Assembly (NCBI GenBank): GCA_964566545.1
Contig: CAZMIX010000025.1
Span: 1-35,010 of the forward strand
From: JAEYFP01 sp964566545
Lineage (GTDB): Bacteria > Bacillota > Clostridia > Lachnospirales > Lachnospiraceae
Length of the DNA: 35,010 bases
Direction of reading: 5' to 3'
The notes below the pieces were generated by a model. That model was not told the origin of the DNA. It ran no database searches and saw only the letters and a program-made list of their open reading frames with translations. Shown in pieces: positions 1-8,323 of the stretch. Position 1 is the first letter of the stretch; each line of letters starts with the position of its first letter. The translations under genes and the position numbers were made by a program.

Positions 1-140
1 TTGCTGGAAATCTCGGTTTTCGGAATATAAATAACAGAAATCGGCGCATCCGCGTCCTGCGTGAACAAAAAAATGCTGACGACTCCTGACGCGATGAGGG
101 CCGCAATCAGAAGGAGCAGCTTCCATTTACTCTTTACCAT
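1..140 (-). CDS. Partial sugar-binding (periplasmic-binding-like) protein, N-terminus only
   Basis: Only the first 46 or so codons are inside the window. The product starts with a short basic stretch (MVKSKWK), then a hydrophobic segment of about 20 residues (LLLLIAALIASGVVSIFLF) with no lipobox Cys, so it is exported or N-terminally anchored. It continues into ISVIYIPKTEISS, which resembles the first strand of type I periplasmic binding proteins (typically VxxIPKT). The start lies inside the end of the upstream histidine kinase gene, overlapping it by 14 bases, so the two are probably translationally coupled. In YesM/YesN clusters a sugar-binding protein in this position is common, which supports the call. 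Family assignment is an inference from few residues. Confidence 0.5.
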   Translation of the reverse strand, partial: MVKSKWKLLLLIAALIASGVVSIFLFTQDADAPISVIYIPKTEISS

Positions 141-1935
141 CTTCTTCACGTCCGCCTCCTGTCTGCCGCACCTCGTACGGCACCGTAACCGTTACATACG
201 TGCCATGCCCGACGCTGCTGTTGTATTTGAGTCCGTAGCGCTCTCCGTAATACAGCTTTAAGCGGCTGTTTACATTACGGACGCCGACCTTGCTGATGCT
301 GTCGCCCTTATTGCCGTCAAAAATATGCGCGAGCGTATTCGCATCCATGCCGATGCCGTTGTCGTGGATCCGTAAAACGGCTTCCTCTCCTTCGATGGAG
401 CCGGTGATCGTAATGCGGCCTTTCCCTTCCTTCGTCTTGATCCCATGGTAAATCGCATTTTCCACAAGAGGCTGCAGCACAAGCTTTGCGATGGGACAGC
501 GCATGACCTCATCCTCGACGTTAATATCATATTCGAGCTTGTCATGGTAACGCATCTGCTGAATTTTCAAATATTCGCTCACATATTCGATTTCTTCCGC
601 AACCGTCACAATTTCCTTCTGGTTGCTGATGCTTTTTCGAAGCAGCTTGGAGAGTGCCGATGTCATATAAATGACTTCTTTATTTTTTGCGCTCTCCGCC
701 ATCCAAATGATGGAATCCAACGTATTATACAAAAAGTGCGGATTGATCTGCGCCTGCAGCGCCTTAAATTCACTCTTGCGCTTTTCGTCCTGTTCCTCTT
801 TGTTTTTCTGGATCAATTCCTTGATCTGTCCGACCATGACATTAAAAGAAGCGATCAGATCCCGTATTTCATTTCCGGCTCTTGGAAACTGCATCTGCGT
901 TTCCAGATTTCCCTGCTCGACCTGCTTCATCGTGCTGCGCAGCTTCGTAATCGGCTTCGTGATGGCCGAGGATAAAATCATCGAAATCACGGTTGCCGCC
1001 GCAATCAGGCAAACCGCAAGTATGATATAGAGCTTTTGGATTTCCTCGCTTCTGGAAAGCAGCTCGTCCAAATACGTGACGCCGACGACCGACCAGCCCG
1101 TCTTTTCGGATTTCGTTACGGTATAAAGGCGCTTGCCGTCATCGGATAAAAAATTGCCGTTGCCGCCCTTTGGCGTGCTCAATATTTTGTCGATCCGCTC
1201 ATCGAGCAGCCCGTTATATAAAAGCTGCTGCTTCGGATGGTAAATGACGCTGCCGTCCTCATCCAGAATAAATACATAGCCTTTCGCGCCAAGGCTGATC
1301 TTTTCGCACAGGCTACTGATCGAGGAATAGTTTAAGTCGATGAAAAGCACACCCTCCGCCCGTTCCGTTTTCGGATTCATGATGCCGCGGCTCAACGTCA
1401 CGACCCATTTGTATTCGTTTAATACAATATTCTGCACATGAGAGGAGGTGATTTCCCCTTCCCCCGAAATGGCCTTCGTATACCAGTCCATTCCTTCGAA
1501 CTTTGCATACGGGTTGATCGCAACATTTTGCCGGTTGATAAAATAGCGTCCGCTTTTTCCTACGATGCCGATATTGTAAATGTCGTCCCGCGTATCCCGC
1601 AAAAGCTCAAACTGTTCTCCGATCGCCGCCGCATTTTCATTTCTCGCAGGCTGTCCGTTCTCCTCATCTAGATAGCTGCCGACGTTCGAATTATTCAAAA
1701 CGAGCTCCGCCAGATTTTCCATATTGGAAATATAGGAATCGATGTCCGAGTTGACCATCGTAACGAGCTGCATCGTGTAATCCGTAGAGGTTTCGAACAG
1801 CGCCTTTTCGATCTGCTGCACGGAAATAAACGCCAAAACGAGCACGGCCGCCGCAATCAGCGCCGCGAACGAAACGAGCATTGTCATTCTGATACTTTTA
1901 AATCCAAGCTGAAGCTGTCTTTTCTTTTCCCGCAT
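127..1935 (-). CDS. YesM-type sensor histidine kinase
   Basis: Membrane sensor kinase of the YesM/LytS-like class, 602 residues. Transmembrane helix 1 is at about 16-39. A large extracellular region of about 260 residues follows, with the look of a double Cache sensor (for example the GYVFILDEDGSVIYHP block). Transmembrane helix 2 is at about 301-323, then a HAMP linker with SSAITKPITKL and a coiled-coil (EEQDEKRKSEFKALQAQ). The His_kinase block QINPHFLYNTLD holds the phospho-acceptor H400. The ATPase domain shows the N box LQPLVENAIYHG and the G box DNGIGM. The gene starts one base after the stop of the upstream response regulator, so they form one operon. Its ligand is unknown; by family habit it is probably a sugar or oligosaccharide acting through a binding protein. 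Confidence 0.93.
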   Translation of the reverse strand: MREKKRQLQLGFKSIRMTMLVSFAALIAAAVLVLAFISVQQIEKALFETSTDYTMQLVTMVNSDIDSYISNMENLAELVLNNSNVGSYLDEENGQPARNENAAAIGEQFELLRDTRDDIYNIGIVGKSGRYFINRQNVAINPYAKFEGMDWYTKAISGEGEITSSHVQNIVLNEYKWVVTLSRGIMNPKTERAEGVLFIDLNYSSISSLCEKISLGAKGYVFILDEDGSVIYHPKQQLLYNGLLDERIDKILSTPKGGNGNFLSDDGKRLYTVTKSEKTGWSVVGVTYLDELLSRSEEIQKLYIILAVCLIAAATVISMILSSAITKPITKLRSTMKQVEQGNLETQMQFPRAGNEIRDLIASFNVMVGQIKELIQKNKEEQDEKRKSEFKALQAQINPHFLYNTLDSIIWMAESAKNKEVIYMTSALSKLLRKSISNQKEIVTVAEEIEYVSEYLKIQQMRYHDKLEYDINVEDEVMRCPIAKLVLQPLVENAIYHGIKTKEGKGRITITGSIEGEEAVLRIHDNGIGMDANTLAHIFDGNKGDSISKVGVRNVNSRLKLYYGERYGLKYNSSVGHGTYVTVTVPYEVRQTGGGREEDGKE

Positions 1936-1936
1936 A

Positions 1937-3550
1937 TTAGTTTCTCACGCTTTTCGCGTATTCTCCCGGTGTTTTTCCAGTCTGTCTTTTGAAGATACTG
2001 CTGAAATAATGCGGATCGCTGTAGCCGACCTCCAAAGCGACCTCGTAATTTTTCAGGCTTGTCGTTTTCAGCAGCTTTTTCGCTTTTTCGATGCGGACAC
2101 GGGTCAGCGTCTCGATGAACGTCTCCCCCGTATAGGCTTTAAAAATAGTGCTGAAATAGCTTGTCGATACGCTTAGGTATTCGCATACCGTATTGAGCGA
2201 CATACCCGCATTCATATAATTTTTTTCGATATAATCGAGCGCAAGGACCGCCTGCTTCTGATTGACGCTTTCCCGCTTGCCGACGATTCCCTTTGCGAGC
2301 GCAAGGCAGTAATTTAAAAATTCCTCCTTGATTTCCCGCAGGTGCTCATATTCGTTCAGCTTACTGATAAAAGCGCTTTCCTTTTCAAAGCTGCCGCCAA
2401 GATCCATCTCGCTCTCCTCAAGAGTGATCAAAACGGTCAGCACAATGTTTTGGATATGAATAAAAATGACCTTCCGCTCAAAAAGCTTTTCGCGAAATTC
2501 CTGAAATAATTCCTCAACGGCCCCTTTCAGCTCCTTAGACTGGTTCGTCTTAATCAGAAGTACGAGCCGTTCATTCCATGCGGAGGTTTTCATGCCCGTA
2601 TGCTCCGTCTTCATGACAAAGTCCCTTCCATAGACAAACGCGGAATCCTCTAACAGAAAGCGGAATTCCTCCGCCTGCTTCGCATTCTCATAAGAGTGCT
2701 GCCATGCATATGGTTCCTTCACCGTGTCACCCACGAGAATGCTGACCCTTGTTTTCATGCATTTTTGCATTTCAAGAATGATGCGGCCGCCGATTTCCTT
2801 AATCAGCTCCTGTAAGCCCTTCTCGCTGTCCGCCGTACAGAGGAACACCGTCTGGTCATTCATATTCCGAAAACAGTTTGCCTGTACATATTCTTCTATG
2901 ATTTCATTGGAAATATTGTAAATGGCAAACTCGATGATATCCTTGTTCATATCCCCGTATTTTTCAAAAAATTCCGAGGAATCCTCCTTCACGACCATGC
3001 ATATCGCCTGAAAGCTGCCGTACAGCTTCACGTTAAAGTGGGCAAGCTGCTCCAACAGGTCGTTCCTCGCGCCGTTTCCCTCGATCACCCGGTTTAAAAA
3101 CAAATCCCGCAGCATCGGCAGATTCTCATTGTAGGCGCGCTGGATCTTTTTCACATTTTCACGCTCGCTGTTTAAGGAATCCAGCTTCTCCTTGATCTTT
3201 AAAAGCTCCACGCGCAGCTCGTCCGCCGTGATCGGTTTTAAAATATATTCCGAGACGCCGTATTTCAACGCCCGCTTCGCATATTCAAATTCATCATGTC
3301 CGCTGATGATCATGACCTTCATGTCCGGAAAATGCTCCTGCACATAGGCGGACAATTCCAGCCCGTCCATGATCGGCATACGGATGTCCGTCAAAAGAAG
3401 ATCGGGGCGCTCCCGCTCCAGCAGCTTGATCGCCTCCCTGCCGTTTTCCGCCGTGCCTGCCAGCACAAAGCCTGTCTCACTCCACGGCGTATTTTCGGAC
3501 ACCGCTTCCCTGATCAATATTTCATCATCAACAAAAATCACCTTGTACAT
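1937..3550 (-). CDS. YesN-type response regulator with AraC DNA-binding domain
   Basis: Transcription regulator of 537 residues, partner of the adjacent kinase. The receiver domain covers about 1-120, with acidic pocket D8/D9, phospho-acceptor D55 in LLTDIRMP and the conserved Lys in ILKPI. A long middle region of about 280 residues without clear motifs follows, as usual for YesN proteins. The C-terminal 100 residues form an AraC double helix-turn-helix (YFSTIFKAYTGETFIETLTR; YSDPHYFSSIFKRQTGKTP). I start at 3550 (MYKVIFVDDE) rather than at the longer upstream start because GGGAGG sits just ahead and the receiver fold begins there. A near-consensus promoter lies about 70 bases upstream, so this gene heads the kinase operon. 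Confidence 0.93.
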   Translation of the reverse strand: MYKVIFVDDEILIREAVSENTPWSETGFVLAGTAENGREAIKLLERERPDLLLTDIRMPIMDGLELSAYVQEHFPDMKVMIISGHDEFEYAKRALKYGVSEYILKPITADELRVELLKIKEKLDSLNSERENVKKIQRAYNENLPMLRDLFLNRVIEGNGARNDLLEQLAHFNVKLYGSFQAICMVVKEDSSEFFEKYGDMNKDIIEFAIYNISNEIIEEYVQANCFRNMNDQTVFLCTADSEKGLQELIKEIGGRIILEMQKCMKTRVSILVGDTVKEPYAWQHSYENAKQAEEFRFLLEDSAFVYGRDFVMKTEHTGMKTSAWNERLVLLIKTNQSKELKGAVEELFQEFREKLFERKVIFIHIQNIVLTVLITLEESEMDLGGSFEKESAFISKLNEYEHLREIKEEFLNYCLALAKGIVGKRESVNQKQAVLALDYIEKNYMNAGMSLNTVCEYLSVSTSYFSTIFKAYTGETFIETLTRVRIEKAKKLLKTTSLKNYEVALEVGYSDPHYFSSIFKRQTGKTPGEYAKSVRN

Positions 3551-3620
3551 GGCGGCCTCCCTGTCCTGTGCGGCGCTTATCGATTCGCTTTTGCATCCGC
3601 GCATTGCTTGCCTTATTGCT

Positions 3621-3649
3621 ATAATAGTCGAAAACAGAGTGCCAGTCAA
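3621..3649 (-). promoter_or_regulatory. Sigma-A-type promoter for the first two-component operon
   Basis: On the minus strand TTGACT and TATTAT are separated by exactly 17 bases, close to the housekeeping consensus. It points at the response regulator starting at 3550. The -35 box lies in the loop of the terminator-like hairpin at 3635-3670. Confidence 0.7.
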
Positions 3650-3670
3650 ACTTCTTTTGCCGACACTCTG
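3635..3670 (-). terminator. Terminator-like hairpin after the fucose operon
   Basis: A stem of about 9 base pairs (CAGAGTGTC with GGCACTCTG, one G-U) and an 18-base loop, followed by TTTT on the minus strand. It lies 10 bases past the kinase stop at 3680. The stem is modest and the T run short, so termination may be partial. Confidence 0.55.
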
Positions 3671-3679
3671 CTCTTTTTA

Positions 3680-5158
3680 TTATGAATGGGTCACCGCTAA
3701 ATACCGCTCGTAGGCCGCTTCCCATTCCGTGGCGCCCTGCGGTTCATAGACGGAAATGTCGGGCGATTTGGCAATCATCCGCCGCGCTTCCCCGATATCC
3801 TGAATAGCTCCCGCAGCGATGAGCTGCAGCACAACATTCCCGTATACGGTCGCCTCCACCGGCCCCGCCGACACCTTCGTATGGCAGGCATCCGCCGTCA
3901 TCTGGCACAAAAGGGCGCTCTGACAGCCGCCGCCGACAAGATAAACCGTCTCATATTCCTTCTTCGTACATTCCTTGATTTCCTGCAGCGTATCCCGGTA
4001 TTTGAACGCGAGGCTTTCGTCGATGCAACGGACGATTTCCGCTTCCGTTTCGGGTATTTCCTGTCCGGTCCGCTTACAGTATTCCCGGATCCTTCGCGGG
4101 ATGTTCCCGCTCGGCACAAATTCCGGCGCGTCCGGGTCGATGAAGCATTTAAAAGGCTTTACCTGCTTTGCCATCGTTTCCAGCTCGCCAAAGCCGTATT
4201 CCTTTCCTTCTCTTGCCCACTGCCTGCGGCTCTCCTGAATGAGCCATAGGCCGATGATATTCTTCAGGAAGGAAATCCTACCGCCATAGCCGCCCTCATT
4301 TGTGATGTTTAAACGGGCGGAGTCCCCGTTGATCAGCGGCTCGCCAAGCTCGGTGCCGAACAGCGACCACGTGCCGCAGCTAATGAAAATGAAATCCTCT
4401 TCCATAGCCGGTATGCTGACCAGCGCGCTCTGCGTGTCATGCCCCGCAATCGCGACGACCTCGGGCGCTGTTTCCAGCCCAAGCTCTTCGCAGATATTGG
4501 CCGAGACTCTTCCAAGCGCCGTACCGCTCGGAATGATTTCCGGGAAAATACGGCTCGGAATGCCGAGCGCATCCATAACCTTCCCCGACCATTTGCGGTT
4601 TTTCGCATCCAGAAGCTGTGTCGTCGATGCGATGGAATATTCCGCACCCTTCTCTCCAGTCAAAAAATAGTTGAACAAATCGGGCATCAACAGAAGCTTA
4701 TCGGCACGCTTTAATATTTCCGGCCGCTTTTCCAAAAGCGCCACGAGCTGAAAAGCCGTATTGATCTCCATAAACTGGTTTCCGGTAATCCTATAAAATT
4801 CGTCCTTCGGAAGCTTCGCAAATGCTTTTTCAAACATGCCTTCCGTCCTGGCGTCCCGGTAATGCACCGGATTTTCGAGCAAATTTCCGTTCTCATCGAT
4901 CAAGCCGAAATCTACGCCCCACGTATCGACGGCAATGCTGTCAAAGCCGCCGTTTAGCTTCGCCCTGACAATTCCCTGCTTCATTTCATGGAACAGTCGC
5001 AGCACGTCCCAATACATCGTTTGATGGACGGTCACCGGTTCGTTTAAGAACCGGTGTACCTCTTCCAATGTAATTTTTTCGCCGTCATATTTCCCGATGA
5101 TTGCGCGGCCCGAGCTTGCGCCGTAATCGATAGCCAATACTCTCTTTTCGTTTTCCAT
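3680..5158 (-). CDS. rhaB: Rhamnulokinase-family (FGGY) sugar kinase, probably acting on L-fuculose
   Basis: FGGY-family carbohydrate kinase of 492 residues, the usual length, cytoplasmic. It phosphorylates the ketose made by an aldose isomerase, using ATP. The N-terminal phosphate-binding turn AIDYGASSGRAIIG, the DTWGVDFGLID block and the late AGHDTQSA and VGGGCQS motifs are typical of RhaB. It sits 14 bases after the stop of fucI with AGGAGA as ribosome site, so the pair is one operon. The sequence looks like RhaB, but the partner is fucose isomerase, not rhamnose isomerase, so the in vivo substrate is more likely L-fuculose. The two sugars give similar ketoses, so dual use is possible. No aldolase (fucA/rhaD) is in the window. 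Confidence 0.88.
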   Translation of the reverse strand: MENEKRVLAIDYGASSGRAIIGKYDGEKITLEEVHRFLNEPVTVHQTMYWDVLRLFHEMKQGIVRAKLNGGFDSIAVDTWGVDFGLIDENGNLLENPVHYRDARTEGMFEKAFAKLPKDEFYRITGNQFMEINTAFQLVALLEKRPEILKRADKLLLMPDLFNYFLTGEKGAEYSIASTTQLLDAKNRKWSGKVMDALGIPSRIFPEIIPSGTALGRVSANICEELGLETAPEVVAIAGHDTQSALVSIPAMEEDFIFISCGTWSLFGTELGEPLINGDSARLNITNEGGYGGRISFLKNIIGLWLIQESRRQWAREGKEYGFGELETMAKQVKPFKCFIDPDAPEFVPSGNIPRRIREYCKRTGQEIPETEAEIVRCIDESLAFKYRDTLQEIKECTKKEYETVYLVGGGCQSALLCQMTADACHTKVSAGPVEATVYGNVVLQLIAAGAIQDIGEARRMIAKSPDISVYEPQGATEWEAAYERYLAVTHS

Positions 5159-5172
5159 AGGCGCTCTCCTGA

Positions 5173-6975
5173 CTAGTTGATGCTCTTATACAGTGGGCCG
5201 TAAGTCTGGCATGCCCTGTAGTCCTGTCCTTCCTTATCCATGCCGAACGCATTCCATGCCGCCGGCCTGAAAATCTTCTCCTCCGGCACGTTGTGCATGC
5301 ATACCGGTATTCTTAAAATCGAGCAGAACGTAATCAAATCCGCGCCGATGTGGCCATAGCTGATCGCACCATGGTTCGCGCCCCAGTTGTTCATCACGTC
5401 ATAAGCGGTCTTGAATGCTCCTTCACCCGTGCATCTCGGTGCAAACCACGTACAGGGCCATGTGTAGTCCGTTCTCTTCCAAATCTTATCGGAAATATCA
5501 TCCGGCAGGTTGATCGTCCAGCCTTCGGCGATCTGCAGTACGGGGCCTAAGCCTTTGACGAGATTCAAGCGGATCATCGTCACAGGCATCTCCGCTCTTG
5601 TCAGGAAACGGGAGGAATAGCCGCCGCCGCGGAAGTAGCCGTTATCGGCTTCGCACCACTGTGTCGCGTTCATCACCGCGTCCTGATCCGCCTGTGTCAT
5701 CTCATACCACGGCTTGATCACGCCGTTTCCGTCCGCATCCTTCACTTCGCCGCACGCATCCAGACAGCAGGCGCCGGAATTGATCAGATGGATAAAGCCG
5801 TCGGCCTCCTTCGCCTTGCCTTCGATTTCATAGCCGGTCGCCTTCTTTACCGCGTCGCCGCTCCAGTATGTGCGCACATCCGCAAACATCTGCGCGCTGT
5901 TTGTTAAAAGCTTCATGAACAGCATGCCGAGTCCGTTTAACGTATCGTTCTCCGTAGCGAGCACATACGGCTCTCTTGCGCCTGTCCAGTCAAAAGACGT
6001 ATTCAAAAGCGCCTCCGCAAGATCGCAGTTCGGATAAAAATCCGTCCACTGTCTCTGTCCCTGGAAGCCTGCGCAGACCGCATTATGGCCGACCATTTCT
6101 TCCTCACAGCCCTTCGGAAGGTTCGAGTTGCCGTTCATCAAATCCTTGATAATGACCATCATCTTTACGACGAACTCCCAGTCCTTTTCCTTCTCCTCGT
6201 CGCTCTTTTGCAGCTCAGGCGGGTTCTTGTCAAAGCCTCTGACGCATTTTTCCTTAGACCATGCAAGCGCTCTCTTAAATTCTTCCTCGTCATAAATGCC
6301 TTCCGACATGCGGCGGATGATTTCGACCTCATCGACGGATTCCACTCTCATGCCAAGATATTCTTCGATAAATTCGGGGCTGATAATCGAGCCAGCAATC
6401 CCCATACAGATCGAACCGATCTGCAAATAGGATTTGCCTCTCATCGTAGCCGCAGCAACTGCCGCGCGTCCGAAGCGCAGCAGCTTTTCCGTCACGTCTG
6501 CCGGAATGCTTGTGTCGTCCGCCTCACATACGTCATGGCCATAAATGCCGAATGCCGGAAGCCCCTTCTGTGCATGGCTCGCGAGCACCGATGCCAGATA
6601 TACGGCTCCCGGTCTCTCTGTTCCGTTAAAGCCCCATACGCCCTTGATCGTATTCTTGTCCATATCCATCGTTTCAGCGCCGTAGCACCAGCACGGCGTT
6701 ACCGTCAGCGTGATGTCCACGCCTTCTTTTTTGAATTTCGATTCACATGCTGCGGCTTCCGCAACACGTCCGATCGTCGTATCCGCTATAACGACTTTTA
6801 CCGGTTCTCCGTTAGAGTATTTCAAATTTTCCTCGAACAGCCTTGCTGCCGATTTTGCCATATTCATCGTCTGGTCTTCCAAAGACTCTCTTACCTTTAG
6901 TGCACCTCTTCTGCCGTCAATCGTCGGTCTGATCCCGATTACCGGATAATCCCCGATTAATCTGCTTTTTGCCAT
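5173..6975 (-). CDS. fucI: L-fucose isomerase
   Basis: Converts L-fucose to L-fuculose (and D-arabinose to D-ribulose in the family), Mn-dependent and cytoplasmic. At 600 residues it matches the FucI family (about 590). The opening LIGDYPVIGIRPTIDGRRG is diagnostic. The metal and catalytic residues are present: E342 in ATENDT, D366 in FADVRTYW and H535 in GANHGA, at the spacing known for E. coli FucI. I chose 6975 (MAKSRLIGDY) because AAAGGAGG precedes it by about 8 bases; the longer version would need a GTG with no ribosome site. It is the first gene of the operon with the kinase and lies divergent from an AraC regulator. Confidence 0.95.
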   Translation of the reverse strand: MAKSRLIGDYPVIGIRPTIDGRRGALKVRESLEDQTMNMAKSAARLFEENLKYSNGEPVKVVIADTTIGRVAEAAACESKFKKEGVDITLTVTPCWCYGAETMDMDKNTIKGVWGFNGTERPGAVYLASVLASHAQKGLPAFGIYGHDVCEADDTSIPADVTEKLLRFGRAAVAAATMRGKSYLQIGSICMGIAGSIISPEFIEEYLGMRVESVDEVEIIRRMSEGIYDEEEFKRALAWSKEKCVRGFDKNPPELQKSDEEKEKDWEFVVKMMVIIKDLMNGNSNLPKGCEEEMVGHNAVCAGFQGQRQWTDFYPNCDLAEALLNTSFDWTGAREPYVLATENDTLNGLGMLFMKLLTNSAQMFADVRTYWSGDAVKKATGYEIEGKAKEADGFIHLINSGACCLDACGEVKDADGNGVIKPWYEMTQADQDAVMNATQWCEADNGYFRGGGYSSRFLTRAEMPVTMIRLNLVKGLGPVLQIAEGWTINLPDDISDKIWKRTDYTWPCTWFAPRCTGEGAFKTAYDVMNNWGANHGAISYGHIGADLITFCSILRIPVCMHNVPEEKIFRPAAWNAFGMDKEGQDYRACQTYGPLYKSIN

Positions 6976-7126
6976 TTCAAAGTCCTCCTTTTCCTTCACA
7001 CGTGCCGGTCCTTTCCGGCAATATCATTTTCTGCTTTCTCTGTCAATCCGGCGTTCCGTTTTTATGCTGCTGTACGACGTTCTTCGCAAAACAGCTTTGG
7101 CACATAAACTTGGATTGATATTTTCA

Positions 7127-7155
7127 TTATAGCCCTGTAAAAATAGAAATTCATG
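7127..7155 (-). promoter_or_regulatory. Probable promoter of fucI-kinase operon
   Basis: A perfect TATAAT reads on the minus strand (plus 7127-7132), with a poor -35 (ATGAAT) 17 bases upstream. A weak -35 fits a promoter that needs an activator, such as the divergent AraC protein. The leader to the fucI start would be about 145 bases. Confidence 0.45.
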
Positions 7156-7164
7156 TGTTATAAT
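7156..7164 (+). promoter_or_regulatory. Extended -10 promoter for the AraC regulator
   Basis: TGTTATAAT on the plus strand matches the extended -10 pattern TGnTATAAT. It abuts the fucI promoter, so the two compete for the same DNA. Transcription from here would give a leader of about 270 bases containing the hairpin and both structured repeats before the AraC start at 7443. Confidence 0.45.
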
Positions 7165-7186
7165 AGATAAAAAGTATAACGATATT

Positions 7187-7214
7187 CACATTTTGCCTCT
7201 TCGGGCAAAATGTG
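7187..7214 (+). other. Perfect 11-bp hairpin in the AraC leader
   Basis: CACATTTTGCC and GGCAAAATGTG form an exact 11-bp stem around the loop TCTTCG. No T run follows on either strand, so it is not a standard terminator. It lies about 16 bases after the predicted plus-strand transcription start and could be a 5' stabilising stem or a protein-binding palindrome. Confidence 0.6.
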
Positions 7215-7220
7215 TTGGGG

Positions 7221-7271
7221 ATGCGCACTCGCGCATAAGGTAGTTGTTGCTGACGCAACTGCGCTCGGCGC
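7221..7271 (+). repeat. Structured repeat, copy 1
   Basis: Layout: ATGCGC-ACTC-GCGCAT mini-hairpin, AAGGTA, a variable stem (GTTGC-TGAC-GCAAC), then GCGCTCGGCGC. The outer parts match copy 2 at 7377 almost base for base, while the inner stem differs in sequence but still pairs. Confidence 0.75.
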
Positions 7272-7273
7272 GC

Positions 7274-7334
7274 AAAGCATGCAATCCTGCTATATTATAT
7301 GATTTTTTAGATTTTTTATGGGATTGCATGCTTT
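7274..7334. repeat. 14-bp perfect inverted repeat with AT-rich centre
   Basis: AAAGCATGCAATCC at 7274-7287 pairs exactly with GGATTGCATGCTTT at 7321-7334. The 33-base centre is almost all A and T. It lies between the two structured repeats. The long loop makes a simple transcription terminator unlikely; a remnant of a small mobile element or a binding site are the alternatives. Confidence 0.65.
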
Positions 7335-7376
7335 GATCTTTCTATAGTTTTGGCTTTTAGGAAAATATTGGGTTAA

Positions 7377-7428
7377 ATGCGCACTCGCGCATAAGGTATA
7401 TGGCAGCCAAGCTGCCTACGCTCGGCGC
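7377..7428 (+). repeat. Structured repeat, copy 2, abutting the AraC ribosome site
   Basis: Same layout as copy 1: ATGCGC-ACTC-GCGCAT, AAGGTA, an inner stem now reading GGCAGC-CAA-GCTGCC, then CGCTCGGCGC. It ends a few bases before the GGGAGG ribosome site of the AraC gene. Confidence 0.75.
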
Positions 7429-7442
7429 ACAGGGAGGCTTTT

Positions 7443-8300
7443 ATGAAATATTTGGAATACCGTGAAAAAAGGCAGCAGGGGACATTCGATTTTCCGATTG
7501 CATTTTATCATATCGAGCCGAGCCATCCGCGCTATATGATGCCCTACCACTGGCACACTGAATTTGAACTGATCCGCATATTGGAGGGAAGCTTTTGCCT
7601 GATCATCGACGGGACGCCGCTCACCGCCGAAAAAGGAGATATTTTGTTTATCCGGGATGGTGTCCTGCATGGCGGAACACCGCTTTGCTGCAGCTATGAA
7701 TGCGTCGTGTTCGATTTAAAGCTTTTGTTACAGGATAATCATATTTGTGCAAAGCAGATCCGCAGCATCGTCGACCACACGATTTCCATTCATACCAGAC
7801 TTGCAGACGCAGGGGAAGCACTTTCACAAGCCATTGCCAATATTTTTGATTCTCTGCACGAAAAAAAGACCGGCTATGAATTTATCACACAGGGAGCATT
7901 ATATCAGCTTTTTGGCATTATCCTCGGTGAACATCTGTATGAGGAAGCACCGCGCTCATCTGTCGCTGTTAAACATCATATCCGGAATTTTAAAAATGTA
8001 TTAAATTATATTGAAACACACTATACGGAAAATATTTCTCTGGATGAACTCGCAAAGGAAGCCGGAATGTCCCCGAAATATTTCTGTCGGTTTTTCAGGG
8101 ATATGACGAACCGCACTCCGATTGATTATGTGAATTATTACCGCATCGAATGCGCCTGCGAGCAATTATCGATAACGCAATCAAGCGTCACCGAGGTGGC
8201 TTTCAATTGCGGTTTTAATGACATGAGCTATTTCAGCAAGCTGTTTCGACGCTACAAAGGTATTACGCCGCGCCAATATTTAAACAGGAAATTTCAGTAA
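7443..8300 (+). CDS. AraC-family regulator with cupin sensor domain
   Basis: One-component transcription regulator of 285 residues. The N-terminal half is a cupin/AraC ligand-binding domain (MMPYHWHTEFELIRILEG, then GDILFIRDGVLHGG), expected to bind a sugar or sugar derivative. Residues of about 185-285 form the AraC helix-turn-helix pair, with ISLDELAKEAGMSPKYFCRFF and the end FNDMSYFSKLFRRYKGITPRQY. The start follows GGGAGG. It lies divergent from fucI, so it is most likely the activator of the fucose operon; this is inferred from position. Its own leader is unusually long and structured, which may add control at the RNA level. Confidence 0.9.
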   Translation: MKYLEYREKRQQGTFDFPIAFYHIEPSHPRYMMPYHWHTEFELIRILEGSFCLIIDGTPLTAEKGDILFIRDGVLHGGTPLCCSYECVVFDLKLLLQDNHICAKQIRSIVDHTISIHTRLADAGEALSQAIANIFDSLHEKKTGYEFITQGALYQLFGIILGEHLYEEAPRSSVAVKHHIRNFKNVLNYIETHYTENISLDELAKEAGMSPKYFCRFFRDMTNRTPIDYVNYYRIECACEQLSITQSSVTEVAFNCGFNDMSYFSKLFRRYKGITPRQYLNRKFQ

Positions 8301-8323
8301 GAACACGACATTCTGTTATTCGC

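Noticed and set aside
127..1030. Long plus-strand open frames opposite the first histidine kinase
   Set aside because: They lack ribosome sites and family motifs and lie wholly opposite a well-supported gene; they are shadows of its codon bias.
6085..6900. A 271-residue plus-strand frame opposite fucI
   Set aside because: Its composition is His/Arg/Phe-rich antisense of fucI with no start signal; fucI is certain.
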